Shown piece after piece: positions 23,672 through 34,082 of a stretch of 64,000 nt of DNA. Numbering within the stretch: position 1 is the stretch's first letter; every line of letters starts with the position of its first letter. The notes beneath the pieces were generated by a model. That model searched no databases, was not told where the DNA came from, and saw only the letters and a list, made by a program, of their open reading frames with translations. The stretch is from contig QJPP01000309.1 in assembly GCA_003996215.1 (NCBI GenBank), forward strand, positions 735,001 through 799,000, in the 5' to 3' direction. The stretch is from Jaltomata sinuosa (Eukaryota; Streptophyta; Magnoliopsida; Solanales; Solanaceae). The translations under genes were made by a program, and so were the position numbers.

Positions 23672-26600
23672 ATGGGGTGCTGTCTCTTAGTACCAGATAT
23701 TGTTCCTTCTCCAACCCAAGACGCTGAAACGCTCAGGAAATCCTTCAAAGGTATGTATATATATATATATCTACGCTTTTCGTTTTCTCTGTTTGTTATT
23801 TTTGATGAACTGATGGGAACGGTAAGAGTCGAATTCAGAATTTAAACTCCAGGTTTTTTCAACTTAAGCTCTTACCATCAATTCCAATGAGTTCAGACTT
23901 CAGAATTTAACATTTGTTACTCCCTCCGTTTCAACTTATTTGTGTTACTTTTCTTTTTAGTTCATCTAAAAAAGAATGTCTCTTTCCTTTTTTCTTTTGA
24001 CAACTCTTTAATCCAACTTTCCACATGACACGTTTAAAACCACAAGATTAAAGGGCATGTTGGTACGATCATAAGATTCAAAAGTTTTTTTATTTTTTTA
24101 AACTCCATGTCAAGTTAAAACCAGATAAACAAATTGAAACGAAGGGAGTACAATTTTAGTAATTTTTAAGATATATATTTATATTCCTGGTCGAAAATAC
24201 TGGTGAACTACAAAACTACAAGGACAAATTTTAAGTCTTGTGTTGTTCTTTTCTTTTGGTATAATGGGTAACCACCTTTTTGTATGTGTATTTTTTAGGA
24301 CTGGGAACTGATGAGAAGGCGATAATAAGTGTGTTGGGACATAGAAATGCAAGCCAAAGGAAGAAGATCAAAGAAGCATATCAGCATCTTTATGACAAAT
24401 CCCTTATTGATGATCTTCATTCTGAATTATCCGGTGATTTCGGGGTAATCTCTTTGTTTCCAATATCTGATTTATACTAAATGAGTAAATCCCAATCTAA
24501 TTAGAATATCAGCTTGTGCATTATCCTTAAGGTACCTCTGCAGATTTTGGTCTAGTTTTTTTATTTTCATGTATAATCTGACTAAGGATTAGAATCCAGT
24601 ATCTGTGCTGGTGGAAGGTAGCAGGTCTCGGATGGAATAGTCGAGGTGCATAAGTGAGCTCAGACAACATCATTATGAAAAATAAAAGAACTAAAAATGG
24701 ATAAGCTTGTTGACTGTTCCTTTCCAGCAGATGAGTAACCCTTGAATGGTAAAAGAAAGCTTACTTCATAATTTCGAAGTTTTAACTTTCTTCGGTTTTC
24801 ATGTTTGATGCATGATAGAAAGCAGTGATCCTCTGGACATATGATCCTTCCGAACGTGATGCAAGGCTAGTAAACAAGGTTTTAAATTCATGGATACATG
24901 ATGTAACCCGTCTACAAGTGATAGTAGAGATAGCCTGTGCATCAACTCCTGGTCATCTAGTTGCTGTGAGACAAACATACTGTGCTCTCTTTGGCTGTTC
25001 ACTTGAAGAGGATATCATATCACATGTCTCTCTTCCTGTCCAAAAGGTGATTTATTTCATTGTTTCCAGTCACATATTATTAATTGAAGATGAATAATGT
25101 TCTTTGAACAATATTGTTCAATCTCTGTTTGTTCAGGGGTACAGTATTATCTCATTTGTAAAAGGAAAAAGGTTCAAATGTACCTCTCTACTATATGAAT
25201 TGTCTTAGTTTTATCCCCTATGTCATTCATACCCTTGTCGTTAGCAAATCTCTCATATTTGCCCTTGCCTTTTAGTGGAGCTCTAACATGGATTGGGTGG
25301 ATTCCACAAGTCCAAACACTTCCGGGAGAAAGGTTCAACTTTACTCTCTATGTTTGACTATGGTTTTAAATTACCCTTCATTATACTTCAGGTTTGGAGC
25401 TCAAATAGGTTTTCTTGGGAAAATCCGAGACGATTTGCTAATAGAAAGGGGACATATGGTCCCAAAGTTTAAGGAGGGCAAAACTAAGATATTTCTTTTA
25501 ATAGATAGTTACTTTTTACACATTTCTCTTTACAAGATAAATGCTCAATAGCATTGAAGTTCCTACTAATAAGCTCAGAGCTTGCTGTGCAGGTTCTAGT
25601 CAGTCTAGTCAGTTCCTACAGATATAACAAGGAAGTGGTCGACCATAGTACTGCTAATCTAGAGGCTTCGAAGCTTCGTGAAGCCACTAGAACAAAACAA
25701 TTAGATTGTGATGAACTTGTCCTGATACTCAGCACCAGGAGCATTTATCAGCTTAAGGCCACTTTCCAGTGCTATAAGCAAAACTATGGTTTCTCCATTG
25801 ATCAGGTCAGTTATCTTTAAGCCACCAGATTTACTTTGGTTCAACTATTCTCACTCTTATATTAATCTTATCTTGTTGGACCAACTTTCCATCACAGGAT
25901 ATAACAAATTGTGGCGAAGGTCTCTTAGAATCTATCTTGAAAGTGGTTATTTGGTGCATAGACTCCCCGGAGAAGCATTTTGCTGAGGTAACAAAAATAG
26001 TTTAAACGATTGCCTTGTTAGACTTTATTTTTTCTTATTCTCTAGTACCCTTCTTTTCCTTAAAGAATCCTTCTATTTAGGAGCATATAGTCATCTTTGT
26101 TTTAGTGAAATTGGTGCACACACTAGCTTCTGATTGGATTATACTTTCTAGTGATTACTTAGATTGTGACTCTCAAGACTTTCCTGAATATTGGCCTGTC
26201 CTCTTTCTGCAAATGATTCTCTTCTTCCACTGCTCTGTAGCTATGTTGCTCGGACTCTTTAAAATTGTTGTTGGGTGCACGTCAGGTCCTCCAAAATTAG
26301 TGCATTTTTAGAGGGGTTGAGCAACATAGCTCCGAAAAGCCTCTTGTTTTGCCCACTACGAATCTGACAGAACCTTTTGACATTGCTGTTATTTCTTAAT
26401 CCACTCAGGAGAAATCAAAGTTAAACCTTCATTTGGGTAAAATTTGGAGGAGAATTCTTGGACATGTGAACCTTTAAAAAAAAAATCTAATCATTTGGGA
26501 AATTAGATGTAAGCAGTTCAATTTGAGGAGAGCTGCTGTCTGGTGCATGTAATTCTCCTCTGGAACTTGTTGTAACATCACCACCCCCTCAAACACTTTC

Positions 26601-26940
26601 ACTTGATATCGAGCAATTTTAACTGTTTTATCATCTCTTTATAATGTCCCCTGGATATCTAATAGTGCTTATCACCTAACAACAGCAGCTAAATCTTTTG
26701 CTTTCTGATCCTATCTGGGCATTTCAGGTCGTAAAAGTCTCCACTGATGGGCTAGGAACTGATGAGGATTCTCTGACTAGAGCCGTTATAACTAGAGCTG
26801 AAATTGATATGATGCAAGTTAAGGAAGAATATGTAAAAATGAAGAACACTACTCTTGAATATGCAGTAGCTGATGACACATCAGGTTACTACAGGGAGTT
26901 CCTGATGACCCTGCTTGGGGCCAACGACAGTAGTTTGTAG
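23672..26940 (+). CDS. Annexin (six exons, 322 aa)
   Basis: Calcium-dependent phospholipid-binding protein of the plant annexin family, usually cytosolic and recruited to membranes. Exons: 23672-23750, 24299-24444, 24819-25046, 25593-25805, 25898-25987, 26728-26940. They join in one frame to 322 aa, the usual plant length. Four annexin repeats are visible. Type-II calcium-site glycine loops are clear in repeat 1 (GLGTDEKA) and repeat 4 (GLGTDEDS); repeats 2 and 3 lack them, as in many plant annexins. The conserved ERDA and LSTRS words are present. The start is set by the N-terminal [15 protein letters not shown] pattern. Its first residues, MGCCLLV, are unusual and raise the possibility of N-terminal acylation. 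Closest in style to the AnnAt8/AnnAt5 group, by memory only. Confidence 0.93.
23920..24148. mobile_element. Stowaway-like MITE in annexin intron 1
   Basis: TIRs CTCCCTCCGTTTCAACTTAT and ATTGAAACGAAGGGAG are flanked by TA on both sides (23918-23919 and 24149-24150). Same family type as the element at 18728. Confidence 0.85.
24607..24690 (+). mobile_element. SINE fragment (SolS-like) in annexin intron 2
   Basis: GTGCTGGTGGAAGGTAGCAG followed by AGTCGAGGTGCATAAG and an A-rich end matches the 3' part of the SINE at 21806 with substitutions. 5'-truncated. Confidence 0.5.
26236..26335. mobile_element. Short inverted-repeat element in annexin intron 5
   Basis: AGCTATGTTGCTCGG at the left and GAGCAACATAGCT at the right are inverted repeats. 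GTGCA and TCC.CCAAAA.TAGTGCATTTT words lie between, as in a small foldback repeat common in Solanaceae introns. Target duplication not resolved. Confidence 0.5.
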
Positions 26941-27011
26941 TTTTTGTTAATCCTTTATCATTGGTAATATCAAGAGTTTATGATATTGTCATTTAACTTT
27001 GTTTGCTTTCG

Positions 27012-27095
27012 ATAGACTTTGTGGTCCGGCCGTTCCTAGGACCGTGCGCATAACGGAAGCTTAGTGCATTGACTTTTTTTTTTTTTTTTTTTTTG
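27012..27095 (+). mobile_element. Truncated Au-like SINE with poly(T) tail
   Basis: GTGGTCCGGCCGTTCCTAGG, CCGTGCGCATAACGG and AGCTTAGTGCATTGAC, followed by about 22 T, match the 3' end of plant Au SINEs, which finish in T. TTTGCTTT.GA on both sides may be the target duplication. Confidence 0.6.
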
Positions 27096-27099
27096 CTTT

Positions 27100-27716
27100 G
27101 AAGTAAATGTATCAGCACTGGTGAGGGTGATCTTTGATAGTATGTGTTAGCATTAGAAGAAGAACGATTGTGTACCTTAATTGAGGTTCGGCACTTTTGT
27201 TTCTGAATAAATGTTGGTCATTCTGTTCTAGTTTAGTATAACAACAAAACATTATTGCTGACATTTAAGAAGTTCTATACACTATTAGCATTATCTACAT
27301 TGCCTATCTTGTTTTTTCAGGTCATCGAGTTTGAGTCCATGTATTTCGGACAGTTATGAGCAATTATATTTAAAGAGAGCTAACAAACTCCTAATGCAAT
27401 GTTTTTAGCCATGTTACAAGCGTCGTCCACTCTACCCCAAAACATCACCCCAACAATTCAGAATCAATTAAATTTATGCCACAAGAACATTTTGAAGTAC
27501 AATAAAATCAACCAAAGTGTAACATTTATTATCAAAGATTGCTGGACCTATAATCACTTATACTACTCCATCTTCCAAATGTTGATTATTATCACACATT
27601 TTTTTAGGATTGCTTGAGCATTAATCCCTACTTCATCTTCCAAATATGATTATTTCTTATTTCTCCTCATCTTCCATATTAATTCAAATATATTCATAAT
27701 GAAATACAATTCTATT
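27100..27716. other. Spacer between annexin and the retrotransposon
   Basis: AT-rich. Short open frames here are not convincing. No repeat recognised. Confidence 0.4.
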
Positions 27717-27721
27717 CCACC
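27717..27721. repeat. Target-site duplication CCACC (left)
   Basis: CCACC directly abuts the outer edge of the left LTR and is repeated at 32777-32781 beside the right LTR. Five bases is the normal length for copia elements. Confidence 0.85.
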
Positions 27722-27996
27722 TGAGAAATTGAGCTTAAACAGCTCAATATATTGAATTTCTGTTCATACACCAACTTAGGAAGCTTAGAGAATAGAGAGA
27801 TGATTAGAAGATATTTTTCTGTTTTTCATCACTGTTACATTGGATGTCACTGCACTTTATAGTTGCAGTGACCGACTTTACAAATCAATAAAGACTTATT
27901 TGTCCCTACTCTGCCTAACAGCTGTAACTACCTTCTCTAACAACTGTAACTACCTTCTCTAACAACCAATTGACTCAATACAACAATATTCTCATA
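27722..27996 (-). repeat. LTR (3' LTR of the minus-strand copia element), 275 bp
   Basis: Begins TGAGAAATT and ends ATTCTCATA. By eye it is base-for-base identical to 32502-32776, at a constant offset of 4780. The complement of a polypurine tract (CTCCCCCTCAAGC) immediately follows, placing this copy at the 3' end of the minus-strand element. Confidence 0.93.
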
Positions 27997-28003
27997 CTCC
28001 CCC

Positions 28004-31000
28004 TCAAGCTGGTGGTTGAAAGAGATCAAGCACCCCAAGCTTGGACACCAATTGGTTGTGTTGAGCTGCACTCAAACCTTTGGTGAGTACATCTGCAAGT
28101 TGAGAAGTAGTGGAAACAAACTGTGGTTTAATCAACCCAAGTTTGATCTTTTCTCTAACAAAATGGCAGTCTATCTCAATGTGCTTAGTCCTTTTATGGA
28201 AGATAGGATTAGAGGCAATCTGAATTGCTGCTTTATTGTCACAAAACAAAGTAACAGGTGTTGAAACACTTATTCCCAATTCATCCAAGAACCCTGTAAG
28301 CCAAGTTACCTCTGCAACTGCTGCAGCCATGCTCCTGTATTCAGCTTCTGCTGAACTTCTGCTAACAGTTTGTTGCTTCTTGGACTTCCATGATATTAAG
28401 GAAGCACCTAGCTTTACTACATATCCTGTCACTGATCTCCTAGTGTTTGGGCAAGCTGCCCAGTCTGAGTCACAAAACACTGTGAGGAAAGCAGTATCAC
28501 CTTGTGGAAAGAACAAACCAAGCCCTGGTGACCCTTTGAGGTATCTAAGCACTCTCAAGGCTGCATCATGATGTGATTGTTTGGGTCTTTGCATAAATTG
28601 ACTCAACACCTGTACAACAAAACAAATATCTGGTCTAGTGATGGTCAGGTAGATGAGTTTCCCTATCAATCTCTGGTAGCCTGTAATATCATCCAACTCA
28701 GGATCTTTCAAACCACCAACATGTTGATCATAAGCTACTGTGGTGAGTTTGTGATTGGCTTCTAGAGGTGTAGGAGCAGGCTTTGCACCAGCTAATCCCA
28801 CCTCAGATATCAACTCTAAACAATATTTTCTTTGGTTAAGTAGGATCCCCTTCTTTGATCTCAGGACTTCAATCCCTAGGAAATACTTCAAGTCTCCTAG
28901 GTCCTTCACTTTGAAATTATTGTGCAAGGTAGTTTTTGCCTCTTTGATCAGCAATGTATCATTACCAGTAATAAGTAAGTCATCAACATAGATGAGGATA
29001 AGAACCATGCCTGAACCTTGTGTTTTGGTGAACAAGGAGTGGTCATATGCACTCTGGGAGTACCCTGCATCTGTCAAGGCATTGGTAAGTTTGATGTTCC
29101 ACTGCCTGGAGGCTTGCTTCAAACCATAGAGTGACTTGACCAGTTTGCAAACCTTTTTCTCCCCCTGTTTGTGAAAGCCTAAAGGCAGGTGCATGTACAC
29201 ATCTTCAGACAAATCTCCTTGAAGAAAGGCATTATTGACATCCATCTGAAATAAAGGCCAGTTCTTAGATGCTGCAATGCTAATAATGGTCCTCACAGAG
29301 ACCATTTTTGCAACAGGTGAGAAAGTTTCATGATAGTCTAGTCCTTCCCTTTGATTGTAACCCTTGGCCACAAGCCTAGCCTTAAACTTATCTACCTCAC
29401 CATTAGCCTTGTATTTAATCTTGTATACCCACTTGGAACCTATTGCTTTCTGTCCAACTGGAAGATCAACAATTTCCCATGTATGATTATCCTCCAGAGC
29501 TGCAATTTCATGTGTCATAGCCTCTATCCACCTCTTGTCCTTGGAGGCTTCCTGGAAGGAGGTAGGCTCAACACAAGCTGAAAAAGCTGAAAGGTAAGAA
29601 GCATATGAAGGTGTGAATGTAGTATAAGAGAGATGCTTGCACAGAGGATATAAGGATGAGCTAGCTTTAGCTCTTCCTGGCACATAGTCCTTCATCCAGA
29701 TGGGAGGTCTAGCAGTTCTATCAGTTCTTCTTGGTTCAAGCAGCACTGGAGGTTGTTCAGGAGGTTGTTCTTGAACCTGATCAATCTCTATCTGATCATG
29801 GGGAGGAAACTCCATGTCATCTTGCCCATGGTCAAATGCTGGTTGATGTTCTACCTCAGGCTCAGCAAGTTCTAATGGTACTTCTGCCACATCAGTCAAG
29901 TCCACAGGATCAGAAACCAAATCAGTAGAAACCAAATCAGTAGTAGAGGTAGATGCTGAATCACTCATAGCATGTGAGGAGTCAACCTTTGTGTACAGTG
30001 GCAGTTCAGGTGGGGGAGTGAATACATCCTCTAGTTCAGATTTTGCTCCCTTAAAAGGAAACACACTTTCCCTGAAGTTAACATCTCTACTCACAAGAAA
30101 TGTCTGTGTGTCTAAATCAAATAACTTGTACCCCTTTTGAGTATCTGCATATCCTAGGAAAACAGTTTTTCTTGCCCTTGGCTCAAACTTATTTCCCTTT
30201 GGCAACATTGCTGCAAAGCACAAACATCCAAACACTCTCAGGTGCTCAAATGCAGCTGGCTTCTGATGCAGTATCTCATAAGGAGACTGTCCATCCAAAA
30301 CTGGGGTAGGCAATTTGTTAATCAGATAAACAGCAGTCTTGACACAATCTCCCCAGAATCTATTAGGCATACCACTTTGAAATTTAAGTGCTCTAGCCAC
30401 TTCTAAAATGTGTCTGTGTTTCCTTTCTACAACACCATTCTGCTGTGGTGTGTAGGGGCAACTACTTTGATGAATAATCCCAAGAGAAAGAAACAACTCA
30501 GTACATGCAGAATTATAGAACTCCCTACCATTATCTGATCGCAAAATCTTTACAGTGCCATTGTACTGGTTCTTGATTCTAAGTAAAAAATCCCTTACTA
30601 CAACTATGACTTCACATTTAGACTGTATTAGGCATATCCAAGTGTATCTACTAAAATCATCCACAATTGTGACAAAATATAGCTTTCTATCATAAGTAGG
30701 AACCTTAAAAGGTCCCCAAACATCAACATGCACTAACTGAAACAAGGCAACAGTCTTACTACTGCTAAGAGGGAATTTGAGTCTACTTTGCTTGGCTAAT
30801 GGACAAATTGTGCACTGGTGCAGTGCATCTTTATTGACTTTATTCATCATGAGAGGAATGTGCTTCATAACTTCTGGAGAAGGATGCCCCAGTCTCAAGT
30901 GCCACACATCAAAATCATCCTGTTCTTTCAAGGCTGCTCCTGCTATAATTGTCTCTCCCTGTTTCAACCAATACAATCCATCATATTCCCTACCAATCCC

Positions 31001-32428
31001 CATCACCTTGCCATTGTAGAGTCCCTGAAAGATACAAAACTCCGGATAGAAGTTAACTGAACAACACAGTTCTTTAGTCAACTTGGAAACAGACAATAAG
31101 TTGAACTTGAAATCTGGTACAAACAACACATTATGAAGGATATGATTCTTCATTATAACTGTTTTTCCTGTGTGAGTAACCTTGCAACTATCTCCTGTGG
31201 GCACCTGTACTGCATTATTCTGGTGATTACCAGCAAGTCTAATCTCCTCTAGCACTTTCCTAAGTGAGGTTATGTGGTGTGTTGCTCCAGAGTCAATTAT
31301 CCAGTCACATGCTTCTACTTTAGAAATAAAAGCTGATATACCTGCCATGTTAGCATGATAACCTCCTGATGATTCTCCTGCGCTGTAGTTGTTCATCCTT
31401 TCCTTCTCCTTTAACTTCAAGTAGTCCTTGTACTGGTCATTTGTCAGACAACGTCCCTTAGAGTCTTCATCAGTGGTTGTATGAGCACTGTGAGCATACG
31501 TCTTTTCTTCAACTCCCTTGTCCTTTCTTTTACTCTTGAAGTCTGCAGGGTAACCTACTATCCTGTAGCAATCATCCTTCAAGTGTCCTTTAAAACCACA
31601 GTTATCACAAACTGTTCCAGGTACAGTGTTGGTAACCTTCTTCTGCCTATAGTGATGCACTGGTTTCCTTCCTGCTAGAAGACTTAGGGATTCCTTGTGA
31701 CTGTCCACAACTCCCAGAATCCGTTGGCTCTCCTCTTGCACGACTAGAGCATATGCTTGGTTTATTGTCAATGTAGGTGATTTTAACAAAATATCACTCC
31801 TCACATGACTATAGCTTTCATTCAATCCCATAAGGAATTGTAACAAACGTTGATTACTCAAATGCTCAGCATAAGGTCCTGATTCACCACAATCACAAGT
31901 AGGTGGTGCAGGTGCTAACAGATCTAATTCATCCCAAGAGTCTTTGAGTTTAGAATAATACGTTGTGACAGAATCTGTACCTTGAGCTTGAGTTGCGATT
32001 TCTCGCCATAACTGGTAAATTCTAGTCAAATTGGATTTGTCAAATCTCTCCTTAAACTCATCCCATACCTTCCTTGCATTTGATGCTAGAACGATGCTAG
32101 AAATTAGCTCTGGTGCAACTGTGCAGCTGATCCATGAGAGCACGATTGCGTTGCAACGATCCCATTGTTTTGCTAAATCTCCTTTGTACAAGCTCCGCGT
32201 ACAGCTACCATCAACAATCCCCAATTTGTTTTTCCCTAACAGTGCGAGCCTTAGAGATCGACTCCACAATGTATAGTTTTCTGGTCCCGTCAGTTTCATC
32301 CCAATCAACACTACACCTGGTGTATCACTAGGTTGCAAAAACAGAGGATGCGTGTAATCTAATTGTGTGATCTGTGCCGTATCGAGTTGAGAAGTTCCTG
32401 TTTCTCCCATGGCTGACCTTCTTCCCAA
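28004..32428 (-). CDS. Copia gag-pol polyprotein, 1474 aa, intact
   Basis: Makes the capsid, protease, integrase and reverse transcriptase/RNase H of the element. In order: a gag-like N-terminus with an LTGPENYTLWSRSL motif; zinc knuckle CDNCGFKGHLKDDC near residue 275; aspartic protease DSGAT near 375; GAG-pre-integrase WHLRLGHPS; integrase with the copia D,D,E arrangement (HVDVWGP, RSDNGREF, QQNGVVERK); reverse transcriptase with YVDDLLITG; RNase H ending with the KHIEIDCHFVRE region. The gag-protease-integrase-RT order is diagnostic of copia rather than gypsy. There are no stops or frameshifts over 4.4 kb. The start at 32428 is the upstream of two nearby ATGs (the second encodes residue 7), so the exact start is uncertain by a few residues. 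Confidence 0.95.
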   Translation of the reverse strand: MGRRSAMGETGTSQLDTAQITQLDYTHPLFLQPSDTPGVVLIGMKLTGPENYTLWSRSLRLALLGKNKLGIVDGSCTRSLYKGDLAKQWDRCNAIVLSWISCTVAPELISSIVLASNARKVWDEFKERFDKSNLTRIYQLWREIATQAQGTDSVTTYYSKLKDSWDELDLLAPAPPTCDCGESGPYAEHLSNQRLLQFLMGLNESYSHVRSDILLKSPTLTINQAYALVVQEESQRILGVVDSHKESLSLLAGRKPVHHYRQKKVTNTVPGTVCDNCGFKGHLKDDCYRIVGYPADFKSKRKDKGVEEKTYAHSAHTTTDEDSKGRCLTNDQYKDYLKLKEKERMNNYSAGESSGGYHANMAGISAFISKVEACDWIIDSGATHHITSLRKVLEEIRLAGNHQNNAVQVPTGDSCKVTHTGKTVIMKNHILHNVLFVPDFKFNLLSVSKLTKELCCSVNFYPEFCIFQGLYNGKVMGIGREYDGLYWLKQGETIIAGAALKEQDDFDVWHLRLGHPSPEVMKHIPLMMNKVNKDALHQCTICPLAKQSRLKFPLSSSKTVALFQLVHVDVWGPFKVPTYDRKLYFVTIVDDFSRYTWICLIQSKCEVIVVVRDFLLRIKNQYNGTVKILRSDNGREFYNSACTELFLSLGIIHQSSCPYTPQQNGVVERKHRHILEVARALKFQSGMPNRFWGDCVKTAVYLINKLPTPVLDGQSPYEILHQKPAAFEHLRVFGCLCFAAMLPKGNKFEPRARKTVFLGYADTQKGYKLFDLDTQTFLVSRDVNFRESVFPFKGAKSELEDVFTPPPELPLYTKVDSSHAMSDSASTSTTDLVSTDLVSDPVDLTDVAEVPLELAEPEVEHQPAFDHGQDDMEFPPHDQIEIDQVQEQPPEQPPVLLEPRRTDRTARPPIWMKDYVPGRAKASSSLYPLCKHLSYTTFTPSYASYLSAFSACVEPTSFQEASKDKRWIEAMTHEIAALEDNHTWEIVDLPVGQKAIGSKWVYKIKYKANGEVDKFKARLVAKGYNQREGLDYHETFSPVAKMVSVRTIISIAASKNWPLFQMDVNNAFLQGDLSEDVYMHLPLGFHKQGEKKVCKLVKSLYGLKQASRQWNIKLTNALTDAGYSQSAYDHSLFTKTQGSGMVLILIYVDDLLITGNDTLLIKEAKTTLHNNFKVKDLGDLKYFLGIEVLRSKKGILLNQRKYCLELISEVGLAGAKPAPTPLEANHKLTTVAYDQHVGGLKDPELDDITGYQRLIGKLIYLTITRPDICFVVQVLSQFMQRPKQSHHDAALRVLRYLKGSPGLGLFFPQGDTAFLTVFCDSDWAACPNTRRSVTGYVVKLGASLISWKSKKQQTVSRSSAEAEYRSMAAAVAEVTWLTGFLDELGISVSTPVTLFCDNKAAIQIASNPIFHKRTKHIEIDCHFVREKIKLGLIKPQFVSTTSQLADVLTKGLSAAQHNQLVSKLGVLDLFQPPA

Positions 32429-32488
32429 GCTCTAGCAATGGTGGTCCTGCCTGGATCTGGAACAATTAGATCGATTTACACTGATTCC

Positions 32489-32501
32489 TGCTCTGATACC
32501 A
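32489..32501 (-). promoter_or_regulatory. Primer-binding site, initiator-methionine tRNA type
   Basis: On the minus strand TGGTATCAGAGCA directly follows the 5' LTR. This is the standard plant copia sequence complementary to the 3' end of initiator tRNA-Met. Confidence 0.85.
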
Positions 32502-32776
32502 TGAGAAATTGAGCTTAAACAGCTCAATATATTGAATTTCTGTTCATACACCAACTTAGGAAGCTTAGAGAATAGAGAGATGATTAGAAGATATTTTTCT
32601 GTTTTTCATCACTGTTACATTGGATGTCACTGCACTTTATAGTTGCAGTGACCGACTTTACAAATCAATAAAGACTTATTTGTCCCTACTCTGCCTAACA
32701 GCTGTAACTACCTTCTCTAACAACTGTAACTACCTTCTCTAACAACCAATTGACTCAATACAACAATATTCTCATA
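32502..32776 (-). repeat. LTR (5' LTR of the minus-strand copia element), 275 bp
   Basis: Identical in sequence to 27722-27996. It lies next to the primer-binding site and so is the promoter-bearing 5' LTR. Direct repeat CCACC follows at 32777-32781. Confidence 0.93.
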
Positions 32777-32781
32777 CCACC

Positions 32782-33240
32782 CATTTTGAATCAAATTAGG
32801 AGAAAATGAATTTGAAGAAGTTCGTCTCAATTATTTTCTCTAATTTAAACTGCTTCTCACGTCGAGTATTTTAGTAAAAACATATTATCGGATGTTTTAA
32901 TATTGTCTTGAGTGTTTTAATAAATACTCTATTTTAGAAATAAAGAATTAAAGTTGCTCAAATATATATAATATCAACCTAACTATTGTTGTCATTTTCT
33001 CCTACTCCCTTTGGTCCATTTTAATTATCATGCTTACTAAAAACAAATGGTCTATAATAATTATTATTGTAAAAATTAATATAATTTTAATCATTAATTT
33101 TTACCATTATCGTTGTAGAGAGATTAATTTAACGTGATAAAAAAAGGATAATATTAAATTAAAAACTCATAAATAAAAATAATTTAATCAAATTATCCTT
33201 TTAAATTTTGTTTGATTGGTGAGTAAAAAAGAAGGATTTT
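32782..33240. other. AT-rich intergenic DNA
   Basis: Contains one Stowaway-type end (CTCCCTTTGGTCCATTTT near 33003) without a visible partner. No gene. Confidence 0.4.
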
Positions 33241-33247
33241 TACCAAG

Positions 33248-33455
33248 GGTCTGGCTTAGTGGCAAACAAAGTAGGTTAAGAACTATGAGGTCTCATGTTT
33301 AATTTCCAATAGAGACAAAAATACTAGGTGATTTTTACTAAATGTCCTAGTCTTGGTGGACAGACCCGCATGGTACTTGTTGCTGGCGGAAGGTGATAGG
33401 TTCTTGTTGCTCGTGGGGGTTGACAGGTACCTCGTTTGGGTGTGACTGGGCAGAG
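33248..33455 (+). mobile_element. Degenerate tRNA-derived SINE (SolS-like)
   Basis: TCTGGCTTAGTGGCAAAC (A-box-like), a worn B box, AATAGAGACAAAAA, GTCTTGGTGGACAGA, and two CTTGTTGCT.G.GGG blocks ending GGTACCTCGTTTGG follow the order of the SINE at 20778/21806 with many substitutions. Confidence 0.6.
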
Positions 33456-34082
33456 TAAGAATCAATTTTGCGATATTACGTGTTTTTCTTTTCTCAAATC
33501 CACTTGAATAAAAAAATATCAAATCCAAGTCGCGACAGCTAGAATAACCCAGTAATTAACTGATGGATGTGAATATGTTAGAGTATGACTACTCTTATAG
33601 TTGGCAAAGTTGGATGGCCACTCGAATTATGATTGAGTGGAACGACGTTAATTGTAATTGATCCATATCATTCTTTTAGTTTTGGTTGAATGTGATCATA
33701 AAAGGAGACTCTTGGAACAGTTGGAGTAAGAAGTCCCCAAGTGAGCGTCTTATTGGGGGGGGGGGGGGGGGCTTCAAGCACATACGGCAAGGACCAAGAG
33801 AGATCTCGGAGAGTTCTGACTTTGATTTGCGTATTGCTAGTGTTTCAGTGCGTACCATTTTGAAATGCTTAGAAACTGGAGAGTTTTTTCTACTTTACAC
33901 ATAAACTCAGTTTGTTGCCTAACCAATTATTGTGATATTATCTAGGCTATCACACATAGCTTTGGTGATCTCAAATATCCTAATTTTAAGTAACTTTAAG
34001 CAGGTGATGAGTGTAATAGCTGTTTCAATGTCAATGTCTTATTCTCTTTCGTATTTGTTGGCTTACGATTATAGATAATTAG
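33456..34082. other. Region upstream of the RPA49-like exons
   Basis: Contains an 18-base G homopolymer at about 33755-33772 inside a short open frame I do not recognise. The N-terminal exons expected for RPA49 were not found here. Confidence 0.4.

Larger units (their letters stand above)
27722..32776 (-). mobile_element. Full-length Ty1/copia LTR retrotransposon, 5,055 bp
   Basis: Two identical 275-bp LTRs, a 5-bp target duplication, a polypurine tract next to the left LTR, and a tRNA-iMet-type primer-binding site (minus strand TGGTATCAGAGCA, positions 32489-32501) next to the right LTR. A single uninterrupted polyprotein fills the interior. Every part needed for autonomous transposition appears present, and identical LTRs imply recent insertion. 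Confidence 0.95.

Noticed and set aside
28016..32331. Plus-strand open frames between 28016 and 32331
   Set aside because: All are shadows of the minus-strand copia polyprotein.
33686..33904. Open frame containing a poly-glycine run just upstream of the RPA49-like exons
   Set aside because: The glycines come from an 18-base G homopolymer. The rest matches no family I know and does not resemble the RPA49 N-terminus.
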